Below, one piece after another: positions 8,660 through 16,134 of a stretch of DNA of 21,708 bases. The notes beneath the pieces were generated by a model. It ran no database searches, was not told the DNA's origin, and saw only the letters and a program-made list of their open reading frames with translations. A program made the translations under genes and the position numbers. Within the stretch, counting starts at the first letter, position 1. The number at the start of each line of letters is the position of its first letter. Source of the stretch: Alistipes sp. (lineage in GTDB: Bacteria > Bacteroidota > Bacteroidia > Bacteroidales > Rikenellaceae); assembly GCA_017436185.1 (NCBI GenBank), contig JAFSDP010000019.1, positions 1 to 21,708 on the forward strand, written 5' to 3'.

Positions 8660-8700
8660 CAGACTTATTATATATAGGTACAACAAAAAAATAGAGTGTT

Positions 8701-9492
8701 ATGAGACTGATCATTGAGCCTAACGCCAAAGAGGTTGCCCGCTGGGCCGCCGACTACATCATTCGTGCCATCCACCGCAAGGCACAACAGACCGATGCCC
8801 CCTTTGTGCTGGGTCTGCCGACCGGCTCCACGCCGCTGGAGACCTATGCCGAACTGATTCGCCGCCACCGTGCAGGCGAGGTGTCGTTCAAGAATGTCAT
8901 CACGTTCAATATGGACGAGTATGTGGGTCTGCCGCAAGAGCACCCCGAGAGCTATCACTCGTTTATGTGGAACAACTTCTTCTCACACATCGACATCTGC
9001 CCCGAGCGTGTCCACATCCTCAACGGCAACGCCTCCGATTTGGAGGCCGAATGTGCTGCTTATGAGGCGGCTATGGTCGAGGTGGGCGGCATTGACCTTT
9101 TTATGGGCGGCATTGGCGAGGATGGCCATATCGCCTTCAACGAGCCCTTCTCGTCGATGACGTCGCGCACCCGTCAGAAGACCCTCACCGAGGATACGAT
9201 TCGTGTCAATGCCCGCTTCTTTGGCGGCGACGTAAACCAGGTGCCTAAGACGGCGCTGACGGTTGGTGTAGGTACGATTTGCGATGCTCGTGAGGTGCTG
9301 ATTCTGGCTACGGGACCCAAGAAGGCCCGTGCCGTGCAGATGGGTGTCGAGGGTGGCTTCACCCACGCTTGGACCATCACGGCCCTGCAGACCCACCCGA
9401 AGGGAATCCTCGTCACGGACGAAGATGCCTGCGGCGAACTGAAGGTCTCGACCTACCGCTACTTCAAGGACATCGAACGAGAGAACCTTTAG
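8701..9492 (+). CDS. nagB: Glucosamine-6-phosphate deaminase
   Basis: NagB converts glucosamine 6-phosphate to fructose 6-phosphate and ammonia, linking amino-sugar breakdown to glycolysis. The 263-residue protein starts [20 protein letters not shown]. It carries the phosphate-binding LGLPTGSTP (37-45), [12 protein letters not shown] with D72, and [14 protein letters not shown] with D141, H143 and E148; these fall at the same numbers as in the E. coli enzyme. The rest ([35 protein letters not shown]) is also typical. It is 41 bp behind the TonB-like gene, with no TAnnTTTG box between, so both may share a transcript. No nagA or sugar transporter is adjacent. Confidence 0.97.
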   Translation: MRLIIEPNAKEVARWAADYIIRAIHRKAQQTDAPFVLGLPTGSTPLETYAELIRRHRAGEVSFKNVITFNMDEYVGLPQEHPESYHSFMWNNFFSHIDICPERVHILNGNASDLEAECAAYEAAMVEVGGIDLFMGGIGEDGHIAFNEPFSSMTSRTRQKTLTEDTIRVNARFFGGDVNQVPKTALTVGVGTICDAREVLILATGPKKARAVQMGVEGGFTHAWTITALQTHPKGILVTDEDACGELKVSTYRYFKDIERENL

Positions 9493-9800
9493 GAAATTCA
9501 AAATTTAGAACCGACGCAGCGGAGCGAAGGCAGAGGTCGCTTGCGAACTATGCTGAGCCGCAAGGAGGAAAAGCCTGCAAAGCAGGGTTAATGCAAAATG
9601 CAAAATGGGGGTTGTGGCTTTGGCTACGACCCCTATTGCTTTATGGGAGGTGGGTTGAAAAAGAGTTTAATGAGTTTAGGGAAATTAAGGAGTTTAACGA
9701 TGCGGACCTAAACCACTAAAATCCCAATCTTCTCTAAATTCTCTTTCAAATCGCGCCAGCCAAATAATTTTGAATTCTAAATTCTACATTTTGAATTTAT
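9493..9800. repeat. Intergenic mosaic repeat, copy 1
   Basis: This 308-bp gap between convergent nagB and rplT holds no credible gene. It opens with AATTCAAAATTTAGAA, then an 80-bp GC-richer insert (9511-9590) absent from copy 2. Next is a hairpin with arms GGGGTTGT (9608-9615) and ACGACCCC (9626-9633) that may end nagB transcription. GAGTTTAACGATGCGGACCT lies near 9692-9711, TCAAATCGCGCCAGCC near 9746-9761, and the AT-rich end AATTTTGAATTCTAAATTCT at about 9767-9798. Each module recurs in other gaps of this window. Confidence 0.75.
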
Positions 9801-9840
9801 AAAGAAAGAGGGACTCCCTGGCGGGAATCCCTCTTTCTTT
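9801..9840. terminator. Bidirectional intrinsic terminator between nagB and rplT
   Basis: AAAGAAAGAGGGA and TCCCTCTTTCTTT form a long, nearly perfect stem with a GC-rich inner part. The A/T-rich ends serve as the U-tract in either direction. On the minus strand it begins 24 bp after the rplT stop. Confidence 0.85.
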
Positions 9841-9864
9841 GGTGGTGCTGAGCTGCACCGTGCT

Positions 9865-10209
9865 TTATTTAACGGCGTTAACTACTGCCTCAAATGCCTT
9901 CGGCTCGTTCATCGCCAGGTCGGCCAGAACCTTGCGGTTCAGGGCGATACCCTTCTGGTTGAGCTTACCGATAAACTGCGAGTACGTCATACCATAAGCG
10001 CGTACACCTGCATTGATACGGGTGATCCACAACGAACGGAACGTACGCTTCTTGAGCTGGCGGTGTGCATAGGCATACTGCAGACCCTTCTCGACCGTAT
10101 TTTTCGCAACGGTCCAAACGTTTCCCCTTGAACCAAAGTTACCCTTGGCAAGTTTCAAAACCTTTTTTCTGTGTGCGCGAGACGCAACAGCATTTACTGA
10201 ACGTGGCAT
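9865..10209 (-). CDS. rplT: 50S ribosomal protein L20
   Basis: L20 is an early 23S rRNA-binding protein needed for 50S assembly. Its 114 residues begin [19 protein letters not shown], with a long basic N-terminal arm, then [20 protein letters not shown] and the globular part ending [20 protein letters not shown]. Length and sequence fit the family. It follows rpmI on the same strand but across an unusually long 114-bp gap, and is closed by the terminator at 9801-9840. infC is not adjacent, unlike the common infC-rpmI-rplT order. Confidence 0.98.
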   Translation of the reverse strand: MPRSVNAVASRAHRKKVLKLAKGNFGSRGNVWTVAKNTVEKGLQYAYAHRQLKKRTFRSLWITRINAGVRAYGMTYSQFIGKLNQKGIALNRKVLADLAMNEPKAFEAVVNAVK

Positions 10210-10323
10210 ATTAAAAAAGTTTTAGTAGAGCTCACAGCGACACGGTTCTCCCGCATTCTTTGGGGCTGTTCCGCTCCCGATTAAAAAATGTTGTTGGTTA
10301 GGTTCGGACTCTATCCGGCTATC
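10210..10323 (-). other. rpmI-rplT intercistronic region with possible RNA structure
   Basis: This 114-nt gap lies inside the rpmI-rplT transcript. On the minus strand it contains CGGA-TAGAG-TCCG (small hairpin) right after rpmI, followed by a GC-rich stretch with GGGAGCGGAAC and GCGGGAGAACC. No TAnnTTTG promoter is evident. In other bacteria L20 binds its own mRNA to repress the operon; whether this gap holds such a site is inference. Confidence 0.3.
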
Positions 10324-10518
10324 TTACTTAACCAGCAGGTTCTTGATTTTGGCCTCATCAGCCGCAGAAACGGTGCTCGAATAGCAGAGGTTACGCTTCT
10401 GTTTCGTCGTCTTTTTGGTCAGGATGTGACTGTGATAAGCGTGCTTGCGCTTGATCTTTCCTGTGCCGGTGAAGGTAAAACGCTTCTTCGCCGCGGCATT
10501 GGTTTTCATCTTTGGCAT
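10324..10518 (-). CDS. rpmI: 50S ribosomal protein L35
   Basis: The 64-residue, highly basic protein reads [20 protein letters not shown], then [20 protein letters not shown], a standard L35 sequence and length. It is the first gene of a two-gene ribosomal operon with rplT and has its own consensus promoter at 10553-10582. The neighbouring upstream gene is divergent, so no infC or thrS is transcribed with it. Confidence 0.98.
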   Translation of the reverse strand: MPKMKTNAAAKKRFTFTGTGKIKRKHAYHSHILTKKTTKQKRNLCYSSTVSAADEAKIKNLLVK

Positions 10519-10552
10519 TGTCGTAAATAGTTAATTAGTTAAACATAGCCCG

Positions 10553-10582
10553 CAAAAGTACACATTTTTTTGCAATCGACAA
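10553..10582 (-). promoter_or_regulatory. Bacteroidota-type promoter for rpmI-rplT
   Basis: Minus-strand TTG (10580-10582), 19-bp spacer with an A-tract, TACTTTTG (10553-10560): an ideal TTG / TAnnTTTG promoter. The predicted leader before rpmI is about 28 nt. Confidence 0.8.
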
Positions 10583-10615
10583 TGTTTTTCTCAGCTTTTT
10601 TCACTATCTTGCAGA

Positions 10616-11362
10616 ATGAAAACTTTATATCTACTTTCGATTATGTCGTTTTTGTCTGCCTTGTTTGGTTGCTCGAAGCAGCCCGCCTACCCCACCGACA
10701 CCTTTACAACCCGTGAGGGCGACGAGCTCACGTTCCATTTCTATGCCCACGCTTCGCTTGCCATCGAGTGGCGTGAGCAGCTGCTCTACATCGACCCCGT
10801 GATGGAGCACGCCGACTACAAACGCCTTCCCAAGGGGGCTGTAGTGCTCATCACACACCACCATTCGGACCACTTCGACCGGGAGGCAGTGGACGCCGTG
10901 ACGACCCGCACGAGTGAGATTTTGTGCGACCGTACCACGGCCGAGGCCTTCGAGATGGAGTGCCACACGATGCGTCCGGGCAGTGTGGCCGAGCCGTTAC
11001 CGGGGCTGAAGGTGGAGGCGGTAGCCGCCTACAACACCTCCGAAGGCCACCTGCAGTTCCACCCTCGTGAGCGTGAAGATTGTGGTTACATCCTCACCAT
11101 CGGGGGCAGTCGTATCTATGTGGCAGGCGACACGGAGCCGACCGACGAGATGAAGGCATTGGAGGGCATCGACGTGGCGTTCTTGCCTGTCAATCAACCC
11201 TATACGATGACCGTCGAGCAGGCTGTGGAGGCCGTAAAGGCCATTCGTCCCGCACGTTTCTACCCCTACCACTACGGCCAGGTGGAGCAAACAACCGACC
11301 TCGAGGCCCTGAAAGCCCAACTGGAGGGCGTGACGGAGGTAAGGGTATTCCCGATGGAATAA
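10616..11362 (+). CDS. Metallo-beta-lactamase-fold (UlaG-like) lipoprotein, putative metal-dependent hydrolase
   Basis: The 248-residue protein begins with a lipoprotein signal peptide (MKTLYLLSIMSFLSALFGC; lipobox LFGC, lipidated C19), so it should be anchored in the envelope. The mature part is a metallo-beta-lactamase fold of the COG2220/UlaG-like type: metal motif HHHSDH at 81-86 (HxHxDH), later VEAVAAYNTSEGHLQFHP, then IYVAGDTEPTDEM with the bridging aspartate, and a C-terminal FYPYHYG histidine. All expected ligands are present. The substrate is unknown; cytosolic relatives include hydrolases and N-acyl-phosphatidylethanolamine phospholipase D-like enzymes. A weak -7-like TATCTTGC at 10605-10612 ends just before the ATG. 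It is monocistronic, divergent from rpmI, and followed by a repeat whose hairpin may terminate it. Confidence 0.88.
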   Translation: MKTLYLLSIMSFLSALFGCSKQPAYPTDTFTTREGDELTFHFYAHASLAIEWREQLLYIDPVMEHADYKRLPKGAVVLITHHHSDHFDREAVDAVTTRTSEILCDRTTAEAFEMECHTMRPGSVAEPLPGLKVEAVAAYNTSEGHLQFHPREREDCGYILTIGGSRIYVAGDTEPTDEMKALEGIDVAFLPVNQPYTMTVEQAVEAVKAIRPARFYPYHYGQVEQTTDLEALKAQLEGVTEVRVFPME

Positions 11363-11549
11363 ATTAAAAATTCAAAATACAAAATGAGGGTCGTGGCTTT
11401 GACTACGACCCTCATTGCTTTGCGGGAGGTGGGCTGAAAAAGAGTTTAACGATGCGGGCCTAAACACTAAATCCCCTATCATCACGAACTTCTCTTTCAA
11501 ATCGCGCCAGCCCAACAATTTTGAATTTTGAATTCTACATTTTGAATTT
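11363..11549. repeat. Intergenic mosaic repeat, copy 2
   Basis: This copy sits between the convergent hydrolase and sugar kinase genes. It is similar to copy 1 without the 80-bp insert: AAATTCAAAATACAAAATG-like start, hairpin arms TGAGGGTCGT (11385-11394) and ACGACCCTCA (11405-11414), GAGTTTAACGATGCGGGCCT near 11442-11461, CTCTTTCAAATCGCGCCAGC near 11492-11511, and the AT-rich end finishing at 11549. The hairpin may act as terminator for the upstream gene, though the following T-tract is poor. Confidence 0.75.
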
Positions 11550-11558
11550 CGATTTCGC

Positions 11559-12596
11559 TTATCGCTGTACTCGGCCGTTGGTCTGGCCGTTGGCAACCGC
11601 TTCAATCTCCTCGGCGGTGGCTTGGCCGTAGTCGCCCGGCACGGTGTTCTTCAGGGCGCAGGCGGCCGCTCCCAGGTTCAGGGCACGCTGCATCGACTCG
11701 CCCTTCCACATTCCGTAGATGATTCCTGCATTGTAGGCATCGCCCACACCCACACAATCAACCACCCCTTCGATGTCGAAAATCGGGGCACGCATCATCT
11801 CGCCTCGGTGCCACATTGTACCGCCCAAGAGGTGGTGTTGGGCATTGATGACGTTGCGCAGCGCAAAGACCATCGTGTGGCACTCGGGCATCAGGCGTGA
11901 AACCTCCTCGGCAGCACGCTGATACTCCGCCATCGCCATTTCGTAGTCGCTGTCGAGGGCCTTGAATTGGGGCATCTCAACCCCCAGTGCCTGGCTGAAC
12001 TCGAGCTCCGTACCAAACAAAATCTGACAAGGACGCATCATCTCGGGCAGCACCTCCGAGGGGCGTTTGCCCCACTTCCAAAGGTTGCGGCGGAAGTTGA
12101 TGTCGCACGAGATGACCAGTCCACGACGGTGGGCTGCCTCGATGGCTTCGTGGCAGACACGGGCTGCCCCTTCGCTGATGGCGGGGGTGATGCCCGACCA
12201 ATGAAACCAAGCGGCATCGTTAAAGACCTCGTCCCAATCGATGTCACCTCCCTCGAGGGCGTCGAAGGCGGTTTGGTGACGGTCATAGACCACCTGCGAC
12301 GAACGCATCGCAGCCGCCTCCTCCATATAATAGAGACCCATACGCCCCTTTTTGCGTACCACGTGAGGGGTCTGAACGCCGTAGCGATTCAGATCCTCCA
12401 GGGCCGAGTCGGCAATGCGGTTGGGCGGAAGGCAGCTTACAAACTCGCTTCTCAGGCCGAAGCCTGCCAGCGAGACGGCCACATTGGCCTCGCTGCCGCC
12501 GAAGTTGGCCGTGAAGACCGACGACTGCCCAAAGCGGTTGAACAAGGGGGGCGTGAGGCGCAACATCAGTTCGCCAAAGGTGACTATCTTTTTCAT
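11559..12596 (-). CDS. PfkB-family sugar kinase, likely 2-keto-3-deoxygluconate kinase
   Basis: This 345-residue ribokinase/PfkB-family kinase starts MKKIVTFGELMLRL. The substrate-binding N-terminus has NFGGSEANVAVSLAGFG (31-47), the first PfkB signature region. CDINFRRNLWKWG (164-176) resembles the D-x-N-x-R-x-x-L-W segment of 2-keto-3-deoxygluconate kinases. The catalytic anion-hole motif is VVDCVGVGDAYNAG (278-291), with base D286; the usual DTxGAGD is slightly altered. A KDG kinase phosphorylates 2-keto-3-deoxygluconate in uronate breakdown. The usual partner, KDPG aldolase, is not visible next to it. It starts 33 bp after the HMA gene on the same strand with no promoter box between, so it may be the last gene of that operon despite an unrelated role. 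Family certain, substrate moderately likely. Confidence 0.85.
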   Translation of the reverse strand: MKKIVTFGELMLRLTPPLFNRFGQSSVFTANFGGSEANVAVSLAGFGLRSEFVSCLPPNRIADSALEDLNRYGVQTPHVVRKKGRMGLYYMEEAAAMRSSQVVYDRHQTAFDALEGGDIDWDEVFNDAAWFHWSGITPAISEGAARVCHEAIEAAHRRGLVISCDINFRRNLWKWGKRPSEVLPEMMRPCQILFGTELEFSQALGVEMPQFKALDSDYEMAMAEYQRAAEEVSRLMPECHTMVFALRNVINAQHHLLGGTMWHRGEMMRAPIFDIEGVVDCVGVGDAYNAGIIYGMWKGESMQRALNLGAAACALKNTVPGDYGQATAEEIEAVANGQTNGRVQR

Positions 12597-12629
12597 TGCG
12601 AGGGGGTTGAGTGGGTCAAACAGGAGGGG

Positions 12630-12935
12630 CTATTTCTTTACTTGGGCCTCGACCTTGAGTTTTCCGAAACCGGAGAGAATCTGCTCGTCGTTGCACTTCG
12701 AGCTGTCGTAGGTCACGGTCACCTCACGGGTCGAGAGGTCAATCTTCAGGTCCTTGATGCCCTTGCCGAGGGTCGGCACGTTCGTCTCGACCTTCTTGGC
12801 GCAATTCGGGCAGTCGAGGTTGGTCACAAAGACGGTCGTCTTCAGCGCCTTGGGGGCCTTCTTCTGGGGCTTCTGAGCCATTGCTGCACCACAACCAATG
12901 AGGAGGGCCAAGCACAAAACAATCCACTTTTTCAT
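12630..12935 (-). CDS. Exported heavy-metal-associated (HMA) domain protein
   Basis: The 101-residue protein has an N-terminal signal (MKKWIVLCLALLIGCGAAMA) that may be cut after AMA; LIGC at 12-15 could also serve as a lipobox, so a membrane-anchored form is possible. Residues about 31-98 are a ferredoxin-like HMA domain, VTNLDCPNCAKKVETNV with metal ligands C42 and C45 (CxxC), followed by IDLSTREVTVTYD. HMA domains bind Cu(I) and similar soft metals. It lies 39 bp behind the TonB-dependent receptor, which has its own Cys cluster, so the pair probably handles the same metal on the periplasmic side. This receptor-HMA pairing recurs in Bacteroidota (recalled, not checked here). Confidence 0.88.
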   Translation of the reverse strand: MKKWIVLCLALLIGCGAAMAQKPQKKAPKALKTTVFVTNLDCPNCAKKVETNVPTLGKGIKDLKIDLSTREVTVTYDSSKCNDEQILSGFGKLKVEAQVKK

Positions 12936-12974
12936 TCTTGTACAGATATTTAGGTTTTACATTTATTCATTACT

Positions 12975-15332
12975 TTAGTAGAGGTTGAAACGCAGTCCGA
13001 AGTAGAACTTGCGCCCCATCAGCGGACCCCACACATTCATCGAGTTGAAGGCGGTCGAATAGGGGTTGTCGGCGCTGAGGATGGGGACCTCCTGGCGGTA
13101 GTCGGCAATGTTTTCGCAACCCACATAGAGGTCGACTTTACCCACCTTGTGGGTCACCTGGGCGTAGAACATCGGGTAGGCGGGCGAGTGCGAATCGTCG
13201 GCCAAAAGCCCCGTCTGCGAGGGGAGTCGCTGCGCACCGTTGTATTGGGCCGTCACGTCAAATACCCAACGGCGAAAACGGGTGGCATATTGTATGTTGA
13301 GCAAGGTTTTATACTCGCTCACCAGCGGACGCTCCACCCGGGCGGTCGTGCCGTCGGGGCGGTGGATGGTCATCTCGCTATCGGTGTAGCGGAAGGTGGC
13401 AAAGATGTCCAAACGCTCGACGGGAGTCCACGAGAAATCGACCTGATAGGTGTCCGTAAAGGACTTACCGTCAGAGGTGTAGATGTTAATGAGCGACGGA
13501 TCCCACTCCTGATCCACCACCACCGCATTCGAGAATTGGGTACGGAAGTAGTCGAAGCTCAACGTGGCATCTTCGTGGCCCACGAGCGAGAAGACCTGCG
13601 TCAGCGAACCGCCTACGGTGAGTGCCTTCTCCATTCGGTCGAAGCCCTCAAACCAATCCGTGGAGCCGTACTGTCCGCCATTGAAGACGATGCGGCGACC
13701 GGTGGTGAGGATGCCGATGTTGTCGGTAAAGAGGTTCGTGGAGCGATAGCCCAGACCTGCCGAGGCACGCAGCGTGGTGGTCGGGGTGATGTTCCAACGG
13801 ATGTGGCCGCGAGGGGTGCAGAAGAGGCGGTCGTAGAAGCCGTTGTAGTCGCCTCGCACACCGGCCACGAGCGAGAATTTGTCCTTGATGGTGTAGGTGT
13901 ATTCGCCATAGAGGCCCACCTCCTCTTCGTGGCGGTCCAAAAGGAAGGTATTTACCTGATTGTCAATCCAGGGCGTAAAGTTCACCAGATGTTCGTTTAC
14001 CGACGAATGGTGCGCCTGCAAGCCGAAGATGGCCGACGAACGGGGCGAAAAATAGTGCTGATAAGCCGTATTGAGCAACACCACATTTTCGGTGCCACGA
14101 TAGTCGTTCAGACCGAAGTAGGCCACCTCGTTGTAGTGGTCGAAATCGACCATCGCCATCAGATTCGAACGCCACTCCTCTTCGTTTTCGGCATCATAGA
14201 CGGCCTCGCCTACGGGCATACCGATTTTGACATAGCCGCCTGCCTCACGGTTGCGGATGTGCGAGCCGTAGGCAGGCATTTCGTCGCCCGTCTCGGCCCA
14301 ATTCCACCCCTTGGCCATCAGTGCACGGTCGTCGTCTTCGTACTCCATCATACCACCCAAGCGGTTCTCCTGCAGTAGCTTAAAGCCCCAACGCAACTGC
14401 GCACCCGAGGTGGTTTGGTAGAGCCAGCGATTCGAGAGCGAGAGCAGATTCGTCTCGGGCTGATCGCGGAACGAGTCGTGGTTGTGGTCCATCTCACGCA
14501 CATCGGTGTCGGCCGAGCCGTGGAAGAGAATGACCGTCGAGAGGCGTTTATCGGCCGTCAGCGGCAGGGCCGACGAGAGGTTAATCTCGGGTCGCAACTC
14601 GTCGTCGAGGTAGAAATTGACGAACAGACGCTCTTCGTCCGTAGGCTTGCGGTGCTCCAGATTGATTTGGCCCGTGATGGCCTCGTGACCCGCCGTCACC
14701 GAAGCGACACCCTTCGAGACCTGAATCGAGTTGAGCCACATACCGGGGGTGTAACTCAAGCCGTAGGGCGAACTTAAACCACGCATAATGGGGCGGTTTT
14801 CGTCCAAAATCTGGGTGTAGGTACCGGCCAGACCGAGCATCTTGATTTGGCGGGCACCCGAAATGGCATCGCTGTAACCCACCGTCACCGAAGCCGAATT
14901 TTCGAACGACTCGGCCAGGTTGCAGCAGGCCATCTTGCAAAGTCCGGCAAACGAGATCATTTCGTTCTTCAGAATGCCGTCACGCTTCACATAGTTGCCG
15001 CTCTGCGTGCCGTCGATCACCACATCGTCCACCGAGACCCCATCGGCCTCCAGACGAAAATCGATACGCTCCACACCCGCCTCGACACGCACCGTATCGT
15101 TCGTGTAGCCGATGTAGGTGGCCACTAACTCACGGTAGCCCTTGACGGGGTAGAGCTGATAGTTACCCTCCACATCGGTCGCCGTGCCGACAGTCGTCGA
15201 GGCCCAATAGAGCGAGGCACCGATGAGCGGCTCGCCCTCGGTGTCGGTCACACGACCACGAATCTGCTGACCCAACGCCACAACGGGCATCAGGAGGAGC
15301 AACATACAGATTGCAAAATTATTATATTTCAT
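12975..15332 (-). CDS. TonB-dependent outer-membrane receptor, candidate metal importer
   Basis: The 785-residue protein has a signal peptide (1-21), a CarboxypepD_reg-like domain (about 24-97; QIRGRVTDTEGEPLIGASLY), a TonB plug (about 115-228; ISGARQIKMLGLAGTYTQIL, then GVASVTAGHEAITGQINLEH) and a large beta-barrel ending in an aromatic residue (FGLRFNLY). The plug start carries LCKMACCNLAESFENSASV, so C132, C136 and C137 form a cluster, unlike sugar-importing SusC proteins. No SusD partner is present. I recall this CCNL-ESFE type in Flavobacteria next to a small Cys-rich protein and an HMA protein, the same set as here. Import or binding of copper or another soft metal is the best inference; a chelated form of the metal cannot be excluded. 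It lies 81 bp after the Cys-rich gene. Confidence 0.93.
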   Translation of the reverse strand: MKYNNFAICMLLLLMPVVALGQQIRGRVTDTEGEPLIGASLYWASTTVGTATDVEGNYQLYPVKGYRELVATYIGYTNDTVRVEAGVERIDFRLEADGVSVDDVVIDGTQSGNYVKRDGILKNEMISFAGLCKMACCNLAESFENSASVTVGYSDAISGARQIKMLGLAGTYTQILDENRPIMRGLSSPYGLSYTPGMWLNSIQVSKGVASVTAGHEAITGQINLEHRKPTDEERLFVNFYLDDELRPEINLSSALPLTADKRLSTVILFHGSADTDVREMDHNHDSFRDQPETNLLSLSNRWLYQTTSGAQLRWGFKLLQENRLGGMMEYEDDDRALMAKGWNWAETGDEMPAYGSHIRNREAGGYVKIGMPVGEAVYDAENEEEWRSNLMAMVDFDHYNEVAYFGLNDYRGTENVVLLNTAYQHYFSPRSSAIFGLQAHHSSVNEHLVNFTPWIDNQVNTFLLDRHEEEVGLYGEYTYTIKDKFSLVAGVRGDYNGFYDRLFCTPRGHIRWNITPTTTLRASAGLGYRSTNLFTDNIGILTTGRRIVFNGGQYGSTDWFEGFDRMEKALTVGGSLTQVFSLVGHEDATLSFDYFRTQFSNAVVVDQEWDPSLINIYTSDGKSFTDTYQVDFSWTPVERLDIFATFRYTDSEMTIHRPDGTTARVERPLVSEYKTLLNIQYATRFRRWVFDVTAQYNGAQRLPSQTGLLADDSHSPAYPMFYAQVTHKVGKVDLYVGCENIADYRQEVPILSADNPYSTAFNSMNVWGPLMGRKFYFGLRFNLY

Positions 15333-15413
15333 GGTAAAAAATTGCTACGCTACTTAAACAAAAGTTCATTTGTGGGGCGGCTAACACACTCGTTGCCACC
15401 ACAATACGAAAAT

Positions 15414-15830
15414 TTAAGCCGTAGCGGGAGGGGCACGCAACCCTACCGTGCCTCGGGCCAACCCATCAATGAGGGTGGCTTGGTGCAGGGCAAGCGCCAG
15501 GGCCTTGACTGCGGGCTGCGGGGCGTGAAGAATTGAGGGGATAACTGCCTCGAAATCGGCAGTTTGAATGGTGCGTACCAGGCGCTCATCGTCTTGCGAC
15601 GAGGGCGAATAGAGAATGCCGCCCAGCGTGTGGGCATCGTCACAGCAGGCCTCCGACGAAGCGATGGCAACCCCTTCGATGGGGCTTTCGGCGTGGTGAC
15701 AACAGGGGCAGGCGACGTGTGTGGAGTGGGGAGCTGCGCAGGGACAGAGGAGCGATTGCAGGCTCGGCCCACCGAGTGCAAAGAGGCAGACGGCGAGCAA
15801 CAACGAGGCTATGTATCGCTTCCCTTTCAT
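15414..15830 (-). CDS. Cys/His-rich exported small protein upstream of the receptor (HYC_CC_PP-like)
   Basis: The 138-residue protein starts at ATG 15828-15830, one base after the upstream stop (TAAAATG); a TTG three codons earlier is a less likely start. A signal-like hydrophobic segment spans about 5-28. The mature N-terminal part is very rich in soft-metal ligands: C29, C31, H35, H38, C41, C43, C44, H45, H46, then C62, C63 and H67 (motifs CPCAAPH, CPCCHH, ACCDDAH). A low-complexity, Ala/Leu-rich tail ends LRAPPATA. Position, export signal, CC pairs and the terminal PP recall small 'HYC_CC_PP' proteins that precede this receptor type in Bacteroidota, though an HYC string is absent. It probably binds metal in the periplasm (inference). 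Reading frame and organisation are well supported; family identity is tentative. Confidence 0.72.
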   Translation of the reverse strand: MKGKRYIASLLLAVCLFALGGPSLQSLLCPCAAPHSTHVACPCCHHAESPIEGVAIASSEACCDDAHTLGGILYSPSSQDDERLVRTIQTADFEAVIPSILHAPQPAVKALALALHQATLIDGLARGTVGLRAPPATA

Positions 15831-15831
15831 T

Positions 15832-16098
15832 TTACGCAATTATCTCACACTCAACGAGTTTATCAATCCAACGCTGTGCGTCTTGGCGGGCCGTTTCCAA
15901 CTCGATGCCATACTCATCGACAAGCACTTGGGCCGCCACATCGAGGTCGAACTCACGCCCCTGCAACTGCTCCCACAGCACGAGCGACGAGGCATTGAGG
16001 GCCAGAATACGGGTCTTGCTCTCGCCATAACGCCCGGGCATCACAATGATATGCTCACCGGCCATTTCGCACACTTGGTATTGTTCACTCAACTTCAT
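15832..16098 (-). CDS. PqqD-family protein (RRE-like fold)
   Basis: This 88-residue protein has no signal peptide. It shows the PqqD pattern: a beta-rich start (MKLSEQYQVCEMAGEHIIVM), then TRILALNASSLVLWEQLQGR (the N-x-[TS]-[AG]-x-x-[IL]-W signature region), and a C-terminal helical part DVAAQVLVDEYGIELETARQ followed by DAQRWIDKLVE. PqqD-type domains are RiPP-precursor recognition elements, but standalone members in Bacteroidota often lack any RiPP enzymes. Here the downstream gene starts one base after its stop, so the two are translationally coupled. No radical-SAM or other maturase is visible in the window. A TAATTTTG -7 box at 16107-16114 ends 8 bp before the ATG and appears to head the whole metal-receptor operon. 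Confidence 0.85.
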   Translation of the reverse strand: MKLSEQYQVCEMAGEHIIVMPGRYGESKTRILALNASSLVLWEQLQGREFDLDVAAQVLVDEYGIELETARQDAQRWIDKLVECEIIA

Positions 16099-16106
16099 AG
16101 TCGATG

Positions 16107-16114
16107 CAAAATTA
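16107..16114 (-). promoter_or_regulatory. -7 promoter box for the PqqD-receptor-HMA operon
   Basis: Minus-strand TAATTTTG matches TAnnTTTG, with the predicted start almost at the ATG (16098). The upstream region is AT-rich without a clear TTG at 19-21 bp. Confidence 0.45.
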
Positions 16115-16134
16115 CGAAATTTTAATTAAAAATT

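Noticed and set aside
9493..9864. Bacteroidales-1 type RNA downstream of rplT
   Set aside because: That RNA motif is often found after the L20 gene, but here a terminator begins 24 bp after the rplT stop and no separate promoter-plus-structure follows; only the repeat is present.
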